A stretch of DNA of 55,317 nt from Phycisphaerae bacterium. GTDB lineage: Bacteria; Planctomycetota; Phycisphaerae; Sedimentisphaerales; Anaerobacaceae. The notes under the pieces are model-generated. The model saw nothing but the letters and a program-made list of their open reading frames with translations. It was not told where the DNA came from and ran no database searches. Location of the stretch: assembly GCA_030619925.1 (NCBI GenBank), contig JAUXAL010000018.1:1-55317 (forward strand), written 5' to 3'. Positions 32,224 to 40,474 of the stretch are shown here, piece by piece. The translations under genes and the position numbers were made by a program. Within the stretch, counting starts at the first letter, position 1, and each line of letters starts with the position of its first letter.

Positions 32224-32237
32224 AATCCTATAGGATT
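32224..32237 (-). promoter_or_regulatory. Perfect palindrome upstream of the TIGR02757-arsC unit
   Basis: AATCCTATAGGATT, a 14-bp perfect palindrome about 30 bp before the GTG start, located between a TTGAAC and a CATAAT with a 19-bp spacer. Candidate operator; the regulator is unknown. Confidence 0.4.
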
Positions 32238-32291
32238 TGGGTTCAATGTAAATATTACTTTTTTTGCCCCCTATCGACAATTCGTTCTATT

Positions 32292-33608
32292 TTATGGACG
32301 TTTTTCCGCAGGTTCGGTGTCGACTGCTGGCAGTTGTGTGCCGGCTAACATTTCGATTTTGGACAGTTTTTGGGCGTTTTCGGCCATAACACGCTCGTAG
32401 TGGAGCTGATATTTTAAGAGCATACGCTGTGCATCAATCAAACTCAAAAAATCGATTGTGCCGGCTTGATACGTACTCTCCGATGCCACAAGCATCTCTT
32501 CGGCTTTGGGAACTATCACGTCTCTATAGAGCTTAATCTTTCTCTTGCTGTCTTCGAACTCATACAGAAGCTGCTGGGCCTGGCCGGCGAGAGTATTTTC
32601 CATCTGAGTCTTTTCATGGGTGCTCCGTGCCAGTTGTGCCCGTGCCTGACGCTGGGCGGCTTTGTAATTACCAGTCCAGATTGGAAGTGTCAGTGAAATC
32701 ATAGCTATAACAGGGTCTTTGCCGCTATCAGCAACACCTGAAGCCAAGGCATGAGCCGTATCAATATAGCCGACCCCAATCCCGATGTTAGGATAGGATT
32801 TTTTTTGAGCCAACTTTTCTTTATTTCTTGCCGCCTCAATATCATAGTCTAACGCCTGCAATTGCGGATTGTTCTTGGTTATAATTGCATATAGTTGTGG
32901 GAAAGTGACCGATATCGGTTGATATTCCGGCGATTTCGGCCAGGGCAAATCACTCGAAGCCAGCCGATTCAGGATGCTGTTTAATTTGGCGGTTATAGCC
33001 GGCCTTAATTCTTTCAGGCTTTTGAGTCTGTCTTCGAGAACAGCCAGTTCTATCTGGGCACGTATGATATCCGGATGTGAAGTTATTGCTGTGGTGTATC
33101 GGCTGCGGGCAATCTCTTCAAAATGTGTGACCAGTTCAAGATTTTGCTCAGTGATTTCTATCGCTTCGGCCAGGTAGCTGTATTCATAAAAAGCGTATTT
33201 AACTTGCTCGAAAAGCTCCAGTTTCTTCGCTTCATATCGCTTGTGAGCAGCTTTTGCCTGTGCAGCCGCCTGGTCGGTTTGAGCTTCGATAACGCCGAAC
33301 CAGGGGAAAGTCTGCATAATTTCGAACTTCTGCCGCTGAGGACCAGCTCTGGTTTCGACCTCGTTGATAAAATAGCCATAGTTAAACTTGGGGTCGGGCA
33401 ATGACTTGGCTTGAGGGACCTGTTCTATGGCGGCTTTCCACTGCTCGAAAGCGGCTTTAAGACCTGCATTGTTGAGGGCGGCATATCGTAAATAGTCCGG
33501 CAATGTAACCAGAGGCTCGGTGCCGACATCGGTTTGTTGAGAATAGACAGTGCCGCTGATTGCAACACTAACGATAATCACGCAAAAAACACATGCTTTA
33601 GGCTTCAT
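32292..33608 (-). CDS. TolC family outer-membrane efflux protein
   Basis: 438 residues from ATG 33608 (GGGAGG 7 nt upstream). Signal peptide CVFCVIIVSVAISGTVYSQQ, then two related halves of long amphipathic helices with the family features LPDYLRYAALNNAGLKAAFEQW and ITKNNPQLQALDYDIEAARNKEKLAQKKSYPNIGIGVGY, and the C-terminal TYQAGTIDFLSLIDAQRMLL. It forms trimeric outer-membrane channels. No RND or membrane-fusion gene is adjacent; zwf lies 39 bp upstream on the same strand. Confidence 0.87.
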   Translation of the reverse strand: MKPKACVFCVIIVSVAISGTVYSQQTDVGTEPLVTLPDYLRYAALNNAGLKAAFEQWKAAIEQVPQAKSLPDPKFNYGYFINEVETRAGPQRQKFEIMQTFPWFGVIEAQTDQAAAQAKAAHKRYEAKKLELFEQVKYAFYEYSYLAEAIEITEQNLELVTHFEEIARSRYTTAITSHPDIIRAQIELAVLEDRLKSLKELRPAITAKLNSILNRLASSDLPWPKSPEYQPISVTFPQLYAIITKNNPQLQALDYDIEAARNKEKLAQKKSYPNIGIGVGYIDTAHALASGVADSGKDPVIAMISLTLPIWTGNYKAAQRQARAQLARSTHEKTQMENTLAGQAQQLLYEFEDSKRKIKLYRDVIVPKAEEMLVASESTYQAGTIDFLSLIDAQRMLLKYQLHYERVMAENAQKLSKIEMLAGTQLPAVDTEPAEKRP

Positions 33609-33647
33609 TTGTAACCTCCCTTTCAAAACTTTACCATTTCAACTAAT

Positions 33648-35240
33648 TTAAGATTCTATTATTGAAAATTTTCTCCACTTTCGACCGTCAGATTCTATGA
33701 GACGGTCAGCCGCTGGAAAACTCTCGGAACCGGCCGGATATTCATATGGCGCAGGATCATCGCCTTCCCAGGCCTGCAGTATCGGTGTCAAAAATTGCCA
33801 TGTCACTTTTACATCATCGGCTCTTGTAAAAAGAGTCTGGTCGCCAACCATACAGTCCAGAAGTAATCTCTGGTACGCTCCCGGCATATCAACTCCGAAA
33901 ACAGTGCGGTAATTAAAATCCATATTCAGTGTACTCATACAAATCTTTGAGCCGGGCCTTTTGGCCTGGAAGCTTAACGAAATTCCTTCCTCGGGCTGGA
34001 TCTGCAGTACAAGAACATTGGGCGGGCCGGACCTTGGCGCCTCGGCCAGGCCTGATGAAACAAACATAGAATGCGGCACTTTTTTGAAAATGATAGCAAC
34101 CTCGGTGTCCTTGCGGACAAGCCTTTTGCCGGTCCGCAGATAAAAAGGCACGTCCTTCCACCGCCAGTTGTCTATGAACAGCTTCGCAGCAACGAATGTT
34201 TCGGTTTTGGAGCCGGGTTCTACGCTGGGTTCGGATCGATACCCGGCGACCTCTTTGCCGTTAATCACGCCGGGACCATACTGGCCCCGGACAATGCTCG
34301 TTGACCATGGCTCAAGCTTGAACGGGCGAATTGACCGCAAGAGCTTGACCTTTTCATCGCGGATGCTGTCTGCTTCAAATGATGCCGGCGGCTCCATTGC
34401 AGCTAAGGCAAGCATTTGAAGCATGTGATTTTGAAACATATCTCGAAGGGCGCCGACTTTATCATAATAACTGCCGCGATGTTCAATACCAATCGATTCA
34501 GCTATCGTAATCTGCACATGGTCAATATAATTGCGGTTCCAGACAGGTTCAAAAATAGCGTTGGCGAAGCGAAACATTAAGATATTTTGAACGGTCTCTT
34601 TGCCCAGGTAATGGTCGATACGATAAATCTGTGACTCGTCGAAACATTGGTGTATTTTATTATTCAAATCCGCAGCACTTTGGAGGTCTCTGCCAAATGG
34701 TTTTTCAACCACCAATCTGGGCCGCTGCCTCGAATCGGGCTTACGCGGGCAAGACAATCCCACCGAGCCGAGCTGTTCGGCTATCGTAATGTAAAGAAAC
34801 GGCGGCACAGCCAGATAAAAAATATGGCTGGATTCCCGCGAAGCGGGGTCCCCGCTGTCAATTTTATACTTTTTGTCTAACTTGATGAGTTTAGCCTTGA
34901 TATTTTTATAAAATGAAATGTCACCGTAATCGCCACTTACGTAATAGAGCTTGCTGACAAAAGCCTCTATTTCTTTTGACGGTAAGTTGTCTGAACGTTC
35001 CTGTATTGCCTGTTGCGCGCTTTGGCGAAACGTTTGGTCTGAAAGCTTTTTTCTCCCCGCTCCCAACAGATAGAAATGCTCACTAAGCAGGCCGCGATTG
35101 GAAAGCTGGAATAGACTTGCGAACAATTTTCTTTTAGCCAGATCGCCGGAGGCCCCGAAAACAATCATTGCAGTTGGCGGGGCGGCTGTTTCGTCGCAGA
35201 CGATATCCTGATCGGCTATGGACGGCCTAATGTTCTGCAT
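33648..35240 (-). CDS. zwf: Glucose-6-phosphate 1-dehydrogenase
   Basis: About 530 residues from ATG 35240 (GGTGG upstream; TTG 35264 is an alternative). Key motifs: nucleotide-binding GASGDLAKRK, EKPFGRD, and substrate-site RIDHYLGKE. Oxidises glucose 6-phosphate to 6-phosphogluconolactone, making NADPH. Positioned at the end of the oxygen-defence cluster, it could supply reducing power for flavin reductase, thiol and rubredoxin systems. Between KYKIDS and SHIFYLAVPP a 24-nt palindrome adds GDPASRES, which the family lacks; the insertion lies in a surface loop before a core strand, so the enzyme is probably still active. Confidence 0.92.
   Translation of the reverse strand: MQNIRPSIADQDIVCDETAAPPTAMIVFGASGDLAKRKLFASLFQLSNRGLLSEHFYLLGAGRKKLSDQTFRQSAQQAIQERSDNLPSKEIEAFVSKLYYVSGDYGDISFYKNIKAKLIKLDKKYKIDSGDPASRESSHIFYLAVPPFLYITIAEQLGSVGLSCPRKPDSRQRPRLVVEKPFGRDLQSAADLNNKIHQCFDESQIYRIDHYLGKETVQNILMFRFANAIFEPVWNRNYIDHVQITIAESIGIEHRGSYYDKVGALRDMFQNHMLQMLALAAMEPPASFEADSIRDEKVKLLRSIRPFKLEPWSTSIVRGQYGPGVINGKEVAGYRSEPSVEPGSKTETFVAAKLFIDNWRWKDVPFYLRTGKRLVRKDTEVAIIFKKVPHSMFVSSGLAEAPRSGPPNVLVLQIQPEEGISLSFQAKRPGSKICMSTLNMDFNYRTVFGVDMPGAYQRLLLDCMVGDQTLFTRADDVKVTWQFLTPILQAWEGDDPAPYEYPAGSESFPAADRLIESDGRKWRKFSIIES
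34830..34853. repeat. Intragenic palindrome, family B (in zwf)
   Basis: GGATTCCCGCGAAGCGGGGT then CCCC, 24 nt. Encodes an extra GDPASRES in frame in glucose-6-phosphate dehydrogenase. Confidence 0.85.
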
Positions 35241-35287
35241 AAGAACCACCGGCTCTATTTTCAATATTTATTTTTCTGTCGCGATAT

Positions 35288-35998
35288 CTAATCTTCAATG
35301 GGCTCAAATTCGTCCTTTCCAACTCCGCAGTCGGGGCATACCCAATCATCCGGCAAATCCTCAAAAGCAGTACCGGCTTCGACGCCGTTATCAGGGTCAC
35401 CCACAGCCGGGTCGTAAATATATCCGCACATGAGACACTTGTACTTTTTCATCTCTCTGGCTCCTTGTTCTGCTTTTACTTTCGGTTTCTGTTTTATGTA
35501 AGTTGCCGCCGTCCGCGGCGTTCTGCCGCCCTTAACATCGCGGTAGTAGTTATATGTTATTGGTATTTTGTTGCTATCGATTGTCTCACAGGCTGTAATT
35601 TTGCCGATAAAGAGCGTGTGTGTTTCGACATCGATCGCGTCGGTAACTTCGGCTTCGATAAACCCCACCGTATTATCCAGAACAATCGGAACACCGGCTA
35701 CGCCGGTCTTGCAGTTAATCTCCTGGAATTTATCTATATCTCTGCCGGTCCTGAAACCGAATCTGCCTATAAATTCCAAAGGCGCACCTTCGGCAAGAAT
35801 AGACACGGCGAAAACCTTGCTCCGGGCAATATACTCATGAGTTAAATTCTGTTTGTTAACACTAACCGCTATCATTGGCGGCTCAGGCGTCACCTGGAAA
35901 ACAGTGTTGACAATGCAGCCATTGAACTGGCCATCGGTTTTTGAGCTGACTATGCACATGCCATAACTCAGGTTAAAAAGTGATTCTAAATCCAACAT
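35288..35998 (-). CDS. Flavin reductase-rubredoxin fusion (Hrb-like)
   Basis: 236 residues from ATG 35998 (AGGAGA upstream). The N-terminal FMN-binding flavin reductase domain (about 1-160, [38 protein letters not shown]) is joined to a C-terminal rubredoxin (about 180-236, [30 protein letters not shown]; all four iron Cys present). This is the architecture of high-molecular-weight rubredoxin, which passes electrons from NAD(P)H to flavodiiron protein in acetogens. A flavodiiron gene lies 1.2 kb upstream in the same direction, which fits this role. Confidence 0.88.
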   Translation of the reverse strand: MLDLESLFNLSYGMCIVSSKTDGQFNGCIVNTVFQVTPEPPMIAVSVNKQNLTHEYIARSKVFAVSILAEGAPLEFIGRFGFRTGRDIDKFQEINCKTGVAGVPIVLDNTVGFIEAEVTDAIDVETHTLFIGKITACETIDSNKIPITYNYYRDVKGGRTPRTAATYIKQKPKVKAEQGAREMKKYKCLMCGYIYDPAVGDPDNGVEAGTAFEDLPDDWVCPDCGVGKDEFEPIED

Positions 35999-36056
35999 CC
36001 GCTTCTCCTGAGACAGTCTCACTCCGGGTAACTGACCCAAGCCAAAATTGATTTAG

Positions 36057-36548
36057 TTACTTCAAAGCTCTCAATTGTTTGACCAGCGTAGTAATATGGC
36101 TTAGTTCTTCCATAATAATCGCCTCGACTTTGTCTCTGCCGGCTTTGACAGGCACCAACTCCTTCAAGCTTAAATAAAAGACAACTGACTCATTTTCGGA
36201 GTTCAAAGCTGTCTCAAGGATTTCCTTGGGTGTTTCCTTACCGGTTAGTTCTTTTGTCGGGGTTGTTTTACCTTCGTAACCCCGGGCGTCAGCCATTGCT
36301 TGCAGATACAATGCTGACTGATTATCAGGGTCGAAAACTGTCCACCCCTTTTCCTGCCCACTGAGCTGTTTTCTCATTTCCTCGAAGGTTTTAAGGTGGC
36401 CATCCTCCATACCAGCCATATCAAGCAGCATTCGTTTTGTTTCTTTATCTGTGGCGTTTGTTGCCGCCTGACGATAGAACCTGGCACCATTTCTCTCGAT
36501 TTCCTCTGCCATCTCGAAGATTTCATTTGCATTAAATGTAATACCCAT
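36057..36548 (-). CDS. Rubrerythrin-like ferritin-fold protein
   Basis: 163 residues, four-helix ferritin-like fold without a rubredoxin domain. Diiron ligand pattern: EEIERNGARFYRQAA, GMEDGHLKTFEEM, SENESVVFYLSLKELV, IMEELSHITTLVKQL. AAGGAGG precedes the ATG. It probably reduces peroxide or acts in iron handling. It follows the ferritin remnant directly. Confidence 0.85.
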   Translation of the reverse strand: MGITFNANEIFEMAEEIERNGARFYRQAATNATDKETKRMLLDMAGMEDGHLKTFEEMRKQLSGQEKGWTVFDPDNQSALYLQAMADARGYEGKTTPTKELTGKETPKEILETALNSENESVVFYLSLKELVPVKAGRDKVEAIIMEELSHITTLVKQLRALK

Positions 36549-36751
36549 TATGCACCTCCTTCCGCCGCTGCCGGCGGCGTAAAGACACGCTGTCCCATTT
36601 CCCTATCCATCATCCCACGAGGCACGAGGGACGTCCATCTTGCATCGTCCATCGTCCATCGGTCAACGGCCATTGAAAGATATAAATAAGCCGAATACAA
36701 CTCGGCGTTCAACTGCCCGTTCAGAGCCTTTTCCATCTTTTTAGAAATCAT
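36548..36751 (-). pseudogene. Truncated ferritin gene interrupted by a 7-bp repeat array
   Basis: The first 28 codons ([20 protein letters not shown], then AYLYLSMA) are a perfect bacterial ferritin N-terminus. After them the frame passes into a heptanucleotide array (36593-36662) read as [17 protein letters not shown], then a GC palindrome, and stops. The remaining ~130 residues of ferritin, with most iron ligands, are absent. AGGA precedes the ATG, so a short peptide may still be made. It lies 3 bp after the desulfoferrodoxin stop, where ferritin would fit the operon. Confidence 0.8.
36593..36662. repeat. Heptanucleotide array (CCATCGT words) inside the ferritin remnant
   Basis: Ten 7-bp units in register: TCCCATT, TCCCTAT, CCATCAT, CCCACGA, GGCACGA, GGGACGT, CCATCTT, GCATCGT, CCATCGT, CCATCGG. 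Confidence 0.85.
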
Positions 36752-36754
36752 CTC

Positions 36755-37129
36755 TCATCCTTTCCACAGTCCATGAACATTGCAATACTCTCTTGCACCG
36801 ACAGAATCAGCCTCTACGTTAAATATCGCTTCAGGCTCACCACCGGGCTCAAGGAACTGTCTATATGCCTTTCCATCGGCCAGCAGTTCAATCCATTCAA
36901 TATAATGGTCCTCTTGCATCGGATGCGGGATAGAGCCTACCTTGACCCTGTAGCCGCCATCGATTTTTTCGACTACGGGCACATGCTTTTCTGTTGCGGC
37001 GTCAGCGGTTTTTTCATCCAGAAGCTCCATCGGCTTGCCGCAGCAGACCAGCTCGCCGGCACCGCCGTGAAGAACTTCTATGATATTGCCGCATACCGTA
37101 CATTTGTATACTTGAAGTTTCTCAGCCAT
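36755..37129 (-). CDS. dfx: Desulfoferrodoxin (superoxide reductase, two-iron type)
   Basis: 124 residues. Centre [15 protein letters not shown]...CCGKPM, the Cys4 rubredoxin-like iron. Centre [20 protein letters not shown] and [10 protein letters not shown] supply the four His and one Cys of the active iron, with Glu-Lys-His intact. It reduces superoxide to hydrogen peroxide using rubredoxin electrons, without releasing oxygen. GGGG precedes the ATG; the flavodiiron gene ends 26 bp upstream. Confidence 0.93.
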   Translation of the reverse strand: MAEKLQVYKCTVCGNIIEVLHGGAGELVCCGKPMELLDEKTADAATEKHVPVVEKIDGGYRVKVGSIPHPMQEDHYIEWIELLADGKAYRQFLEPGGEPEAIFNVEADSVGAREYCNVHGLWKG

Positions 37130-37155
37130 AATTTTCCCCTTTCAGAATTGGAGTT

Positions 37156-38337
37156 CTAACTTACAATTCCAATACCCTTATGTTTTGCCAATATATCGTC
37201 TGCCAGCCTGTCAAGCGCGACCAAATCGTCCTTTGTAGGGGCGCCCCTTGCCACCACCGGTTCGAGAACCTCGACCTTGAGATTTGATATCATGCCCGTC
37301 AGCTGCTCGACCATTTTACCACCCCAGCCGTAAGAGCCAATGACGGATGCAAATCTGGTCTTAGGTCTCAGAGCATTGGCTAAAAACGTCGCATAAGCCG
37401 CACACGGATGTGGTCCGACCAAGACCGTAGGCGAACCTATTACTATCGTTGCAGCATCCACCAATGCCATCGCGAGCTTGCCGATATCAACTGTCGAAAG
37501 CTCGAACTGCTTTACTGTAATACCCCTGTTAATCAGGGCCTCGACAAAATATGACACCATCTTGGCCGTACTGCCGTGCATCGAAACGTAAGGTACAACA
37601 ACCTCATTTTTGACAGTCTCAGAAGCCCAGTCTTTATAAGCGCCAACGATAAATTCAGGCCGATTATACACCGGGCCGTGGCTGGGAGCAATTATGTCGA
37701 TTTCCATCGCATCAAGCTTCGTTAGGTTGGCGTTTATCTGCCGCCTGAACGGCATCATAATCTCTGCATAATATCGTTTGGCCGGTTCATAAACCGCAGC
37801 TTCATCGTCAACAAAAAGGCTGCTCGTGGCAAGGTGAGCACCGAAGAAATCACACGAAAACAGTATTTTGTCTTCTTTCAAATACGTCCCCATAGTCTCC
37901 GGCCAGTGCACCCACGGCAGATAAATAAATTGCAAGGTCTTACCGCCGAGCGAAAGGATTTCAGAATCCTCAATCGTGATAAACTTATCGTCTTCGATGC
38001 CGAGCAAATCTATCAGCATGCCCTTGCACTTCGGATTCGTCACCGCCTTTGCATCCGGATACTTCAGCAGAACATCGGGTAGAGAGCCGCAGTGGTCCTG
38101 CTCTGCATGATGCGCAATAACATAGTCGATCTTGTCAGCCCCGAGTTTGGCAAGGTTACTTAATAAAACCTCTGTCTTGGCCGGATCGACTGTATCAAGC
38201 AATGCCGTTTTTTCGCTGCCTTTTATCAGGTAGGAATTGTAACTAGTTCCATCCGGCAGCGGTATAAGCCTGTCAAACAGCCTGACATCGAAGTCGATAG
38301 CTCCCACAGCATATACATTTGGCCTGATTTGCCTCAT
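37156..38337 (-). CDS. Flavodiiron protein (FprA/rubredoxin:oxygen oxidoreductase)
   Basis: 393 residues. N-terminal metallo-beta-lactamase-like diiron domain with HHAEQDHCGS (HxExDH) and later APSHGPVY; C-terminal flavodoxin domain with VSMHGSTAKM and IGSPTVLVGPHP. It reduces oxygen (or NO) to water (or N2O) with electrons from rubredoxin. The neighbouring flavin reductase-rubredoxin fusion is the likely donor. The start ATG overlaps a possible 21-aa ORF (ATGA). Confidence 0.92.
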   Translation of the reverse strand: MRQIRPNVYAVGAIDFDVRLFDRLIPLPDGTSYNSYLIKGSEKTALLDTVDPAKTEVLLSNLAKLGADKIDYVIAHHAEQDHCGSLPDVLLKYPDAKAVTNPKCKGMLIDLLGIEDDKFITIEDSEILSLGGKTLQFIYLPWVHWPETMGTYLKEDKILFSCDFFGAHLATSSLFVDDEAAVYEPAKRYYAEIMMPFRRQINANLTKLDAMEIDIIAPSHGPVYNRPEFIVGAYKDWASETVKNEVVVPYVSMHGSTAKMVSYFVEALINRGITVKQFELSTVDIGKLAMALVDAATIVIGSPTVLVGPHPCAAYATFLANALRPKTRFASVIGSYGWGGKMVEQLTGMISNLKVEVLEPVVARGAPTKDDLVALDRLADDILAKHKGIGIVS

Positions 38338-38399
38338 TTCGCCGCACCTTTCATATTTTCAACGTAATCGCGCGCGCCGAAGAACCTGTCTCTGCACAT
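38334..38399 (-). CDS. Possible 21-aa Cys-containing ORF
   Basis: MCRDRFFGARDYVENMKGAA ends with TGA overlapping the flavodiiron ATG. The frame stays open upstream of the ATG (VCGMC, CC pair) back into the 3' end of tpx, suggesting a coupling peptide or a remnant of a small rubredoxin-like protein. Weakly supported. Confidence 0.25.
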   Translation of the reverse strand: MCRDRFFGARDYVENMKGAAK

Positions 38400-38436
38400 T
38401 CCGCAAACCCCTGTATAAGTCAGTACAAGGCCTGCG

Positions 38437-38952
38437 TTACAGCAACTCTTTGGCCGCCTTCAATGCCGCCTCATAGTCAGGCTCATTGGTCAGCTCGTCC
38501 ACTATCTGTATATATCTCACAACGCCATCTTTGTTCACGACAAATACAGCCCGGGCAAGGAGCCGCAATTCCTTTATTAAAACGCCGAACGCATTGCCGA
38601 ACTGGGCCTTACGATGGTCTGAAAGCGTCTGAACATTTTCGACCTCTGCCGCGCCACACCAGCGCCCCTGGGCAAATGGAAGGTCCATACTAATAGTCAG
38701 CACAACCACGTCATCGGCCAGAGCCTTGGCCTGCTCGTTGAACTTCCGAGTCTGTATATCACACACGCCGGTATCCAGAGAGGGAACCGACGAAATCAGA
38801 CAGACCTTTCCACGAAAGGAGGAAAATTTGACCGCCGACAAATCATTCGCGACCACTTCAAAATCCTCAGCCAAATCACCGACCTTGACCCGTTTACCTG
38901 TTAAAGTCAGAGGCTCGCCCTTCATCGTTACTACAGCTTCTTTCTCCTGCAT
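38437..38952 (-). CDS. tpx: Thiol peroxidase
   Basis: 171 residues. Peroxidatic Cys in PSLDTGVCDIQTRKF and resolving Cys in PFAQGRWCGA are both present, with the typical atypical-2-Cys spacing. GAGG precedes the ATG. It removes H2O2 and alkyl hydroperoxides with thioredoxin. Encoded 18 bp after sodN, so peroxide from superoxide dismutation can be removed. Confidence 0.93.
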   Translation of the reverse strand: MQEKEAVVTMKGEPLTLTGKRVKVGDLAEDFEVVANDLSAVKFSSFRGKVCLISSVPSLDTGVCDIQTRKFNEQAKALADDVVVLTISMDLPFAQGRWCGAAEVENVQTLSDHRKAQFGNAFGVLIKELRLLARAVFVVNKDGVVRYIQIVDELTNEPDYEAALKAAKELL

Positions 38953-38970
38953 AATTTCACCTCATCGTTG

Positions 38971-39468
38971 TTAATGTTTGTGTTTGCTGCGGCTGGTCTT
39001 GCCGAGGTATGCATCCTGAAATTTTCTCAGTGAAGACCTGAGTTTTTCCACGTTCGCAAGGTCTGTGGTTTGCTTTGTCTTCATTGCATAGACAAGCATC
39101 TCGTGGAGCGAGGCCAGTTTCCTTACGTATTCATGATACGCCTCGACGTCGCCCTCAGGGGGCAGTTTCACTCGTTGAGCCATGAAATAATAGGTTATTA
39201 TATGGCTTATTTCATCGGCGTGTTTGTCCTTGTTCTGCACCCAGCGGACAATCTGGTTCATATTTGGCTTGTCCCGGCTGGACAATTCGGTTACCAGCTT
39301 CATCGATTTTTCAATTGTTGTGATGTGCTCGGCAATCATATCGAATCGCATCTGGTCGCCGTAAATACCGCAGGGTACCTGGCAGTGCGAATACGCCATC
39401 GAGGCAAGAATAGCCACCGGAACAAAAATACTGTATAACACCGATTTTTTTCCAACCGTCTTAATCAT
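38971..39468 (-). CDS. sodN: Nickel superoxide dismutase, exported form
   Basis: 165 residues. Directly after a signal peptide (VLYSIFVPVAILASMAYS) comes HCQVPCGIYGD, the nickel hook (HCxxPCGxY). In NiSOD the His must become residue 1; cleavage after AYS would expose it, so signal peptidase could replace the SodX protease, which is not seen nearby. The rest matches the four-helix NiSOD fold (MNQIVRWVQNKDKHADEISHIITYYFMAQRVK). AAGGAG precedes the ATG. It dismutates superoxide outside the cytoplasm. Confidence 0.92.
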   Translation of the reverse strand: MIKTVGKKSVLYSIFVPVAILASMAYSHCQVPCGIYGDQMRFDMIAEHITTIEKSMKLVTELSSRDKPNMNQIVRWVQNKDKHADEISHIITYYFMAQRVKLPPEGDVEAYHEYVRKLASLHEMLVYAMKTKQTTDLANVEKLRSSLRKFQDAYLGKTSRSKHKH

Positions 39469-39489
39469 GTCTAATCTCCTTGTGTTTGT

Positions 39490-40062
39490 TTAGTAGTTAG
39501 CCGCTTCCAGCTCATAGTGAGCCTGTGGATGTGCGCAGGCAGGGCATATTTCGGGAGCTTCGGCACTTTCGTGCACATAGCCGCAGTTTCTGCAGACCCA
39601 TCTTACCGATTGAGCGCGTTTGAATACAAGGCCTTCGGTTATATTCTTTGCCAGAGCGAGGTATCGCTGTTCATGACGTTTTTCAGCAATGGCAATACTT
39701 CTGAAAACTGTAGCAATTTCAGCGAAGCCTTCTTTATCCGCAGTCTCGGCGAAGCCTGGATACATTTCGGTGTGCTCGTAATGTTCACCTCCCGCTGCTG
39801 CTCTTAAGTTCTCAAGCGTGCTGCCAATGACGCCGGCCGGAAATGCTGCGGCAATTTCCACCTCACCGCCTTGGAGAAATTTAAATTCGCGCTTAGCGTG
39901 CTCTTTTTCCTGATTCGCGGTTTCTTCGAAGATTGCAGCTATTTGTTCGTAGCCTTCTTTTCGGGCCTGGCTGGCAAAATACGTGTAACGGTTTCTCGCC
40001 TGCGATTCGCCTGCGAACGCTGTCAATAGGTTCTTTTCAGTCTGACTTGCCTTTAATTCCAT
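39490..40062 (-). CDS. rbr: Rubrerythrin
   Basis: 190 residues. Diiron four-helix domain ([48 protein letters not shown]) plus a C-terminal rubredoxin-like iron site ([20 protein letters not shown]). Reduces H2O2 with rubredoxin or NADH-linked electrons. GGAG precedes the ATG. It is the first complete gene of the oxygen-defence cluster; a heptanucleotide array lies just upstream. Confidence 0.93.
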   Translation of the reverse strand: MELKASQTEKNLLTAFAGESQARNRYTYFASQARKEGYEQIAAIFEETANQEKEHAKREFKFLQGGEVEIAAAFPAGVIGSTLENLRAAAGGEHYEHTEMYPGFAETADKEGFAEIATVFRSIAIAEKRHEQRYLALAKNITEGLVFKRAQSVRWVCRNCGYVHESAEAPEICPACAHPQAHYELEAANY

Positions 40063-40081
40063 AATTAACGCTCCTTTCCCA

Positions 40082-40172
40082 GAGATTAGAAGTCAGAAGT
40101 CAGAAATCTGTCCTCTGTCCTCTGTTCTCTGTCCTCTGTTCTCTGTCTTCTGTTTTCTGGTTTCTGCTCAGT
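40082..40172. repeat. Heptanucleotide array upstream of rbr
   Basis: Thirteen units in register: GAGATTA, GAAGTCA twice, GAAATCT, GTCCTCT twice, GTTCTCT, GTCCTCT, GTTCTCT, GTCTTCT, GTTTTCT, GGTTTCT, GCTCAGT. The two halves of the array use complementary words, allowing a hairpin. Confidence 0.88.
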
Positions 40173-40301
40173 ATCGACCTGCTGGCCCGCAAGGACCGCA
40201 TTTATTGCCGCTGCCAAATCAGCGCCGGTTATGCGTACGTTGTTACCCAGCCGGCTGTTCGTCCCTCTGAGCACGATAAACGAGTTTCCGTTCTTTATCA
40301 A
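40173..40301 (-). pseudogene. Possible C-terminal gene fragment joined to the 7-bp array
   Basis: On the minus strand the frame from 40301 (TTG) reads NSFIVLRGTNSRLGNNVRI, then TGADLAAAINAVLAGQ, which looks like a genuine protein C-terminus, then runs into the heptanucleotide array and stops at 40086. No start or N-terminal domain is present. Family not recognised. Confidence 0.35.
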
Positions 40302-40391
40302 ACAAAAAAATCAGGCGTGCAGGCGGCGGAGGCATAGCTTAAAAGGGCAGCCAAACTACTTGTGTTTTGGGCTTTGGAATGTAAGATATGA

Positions 40392-40468
40392 GAGTTCATA
40401 GTTCGTAGTTCATTGTTCGTTGTTTGTAGTCTATGAACTACGAACTCATAACTATGAACAAAGAAAGG
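40392..40468. repeat. Heptanucleotide hairpin array before the second sulfatase
   Basis: Eleven 7-bp units, GAGTTCA, TAGTTCG, TAGTTCA, TTGTTCG, TTGTTTG, TAGTCTA, TGAACTA, CGAACTC, ATAACTA, TGAACAA, AGAAAGG. The first half (TAGTTC words) is complementary to the second (GAACTA words), so a long hairpin forms 7 bp before the start codon of the sulfatase. Confidence 0.88.
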
Positions 40469-40474
40469 TCTTTT

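Noticed and set aside
35505-35535. In-frame palindrome insertion in the flavin reductase-rubredoxin gene (GCCGCCGTCCGCGGCG)
   Set aside because: The encoded [12 protein letters not shown] fits the normal family sequence, so the symmetry is probably chance.
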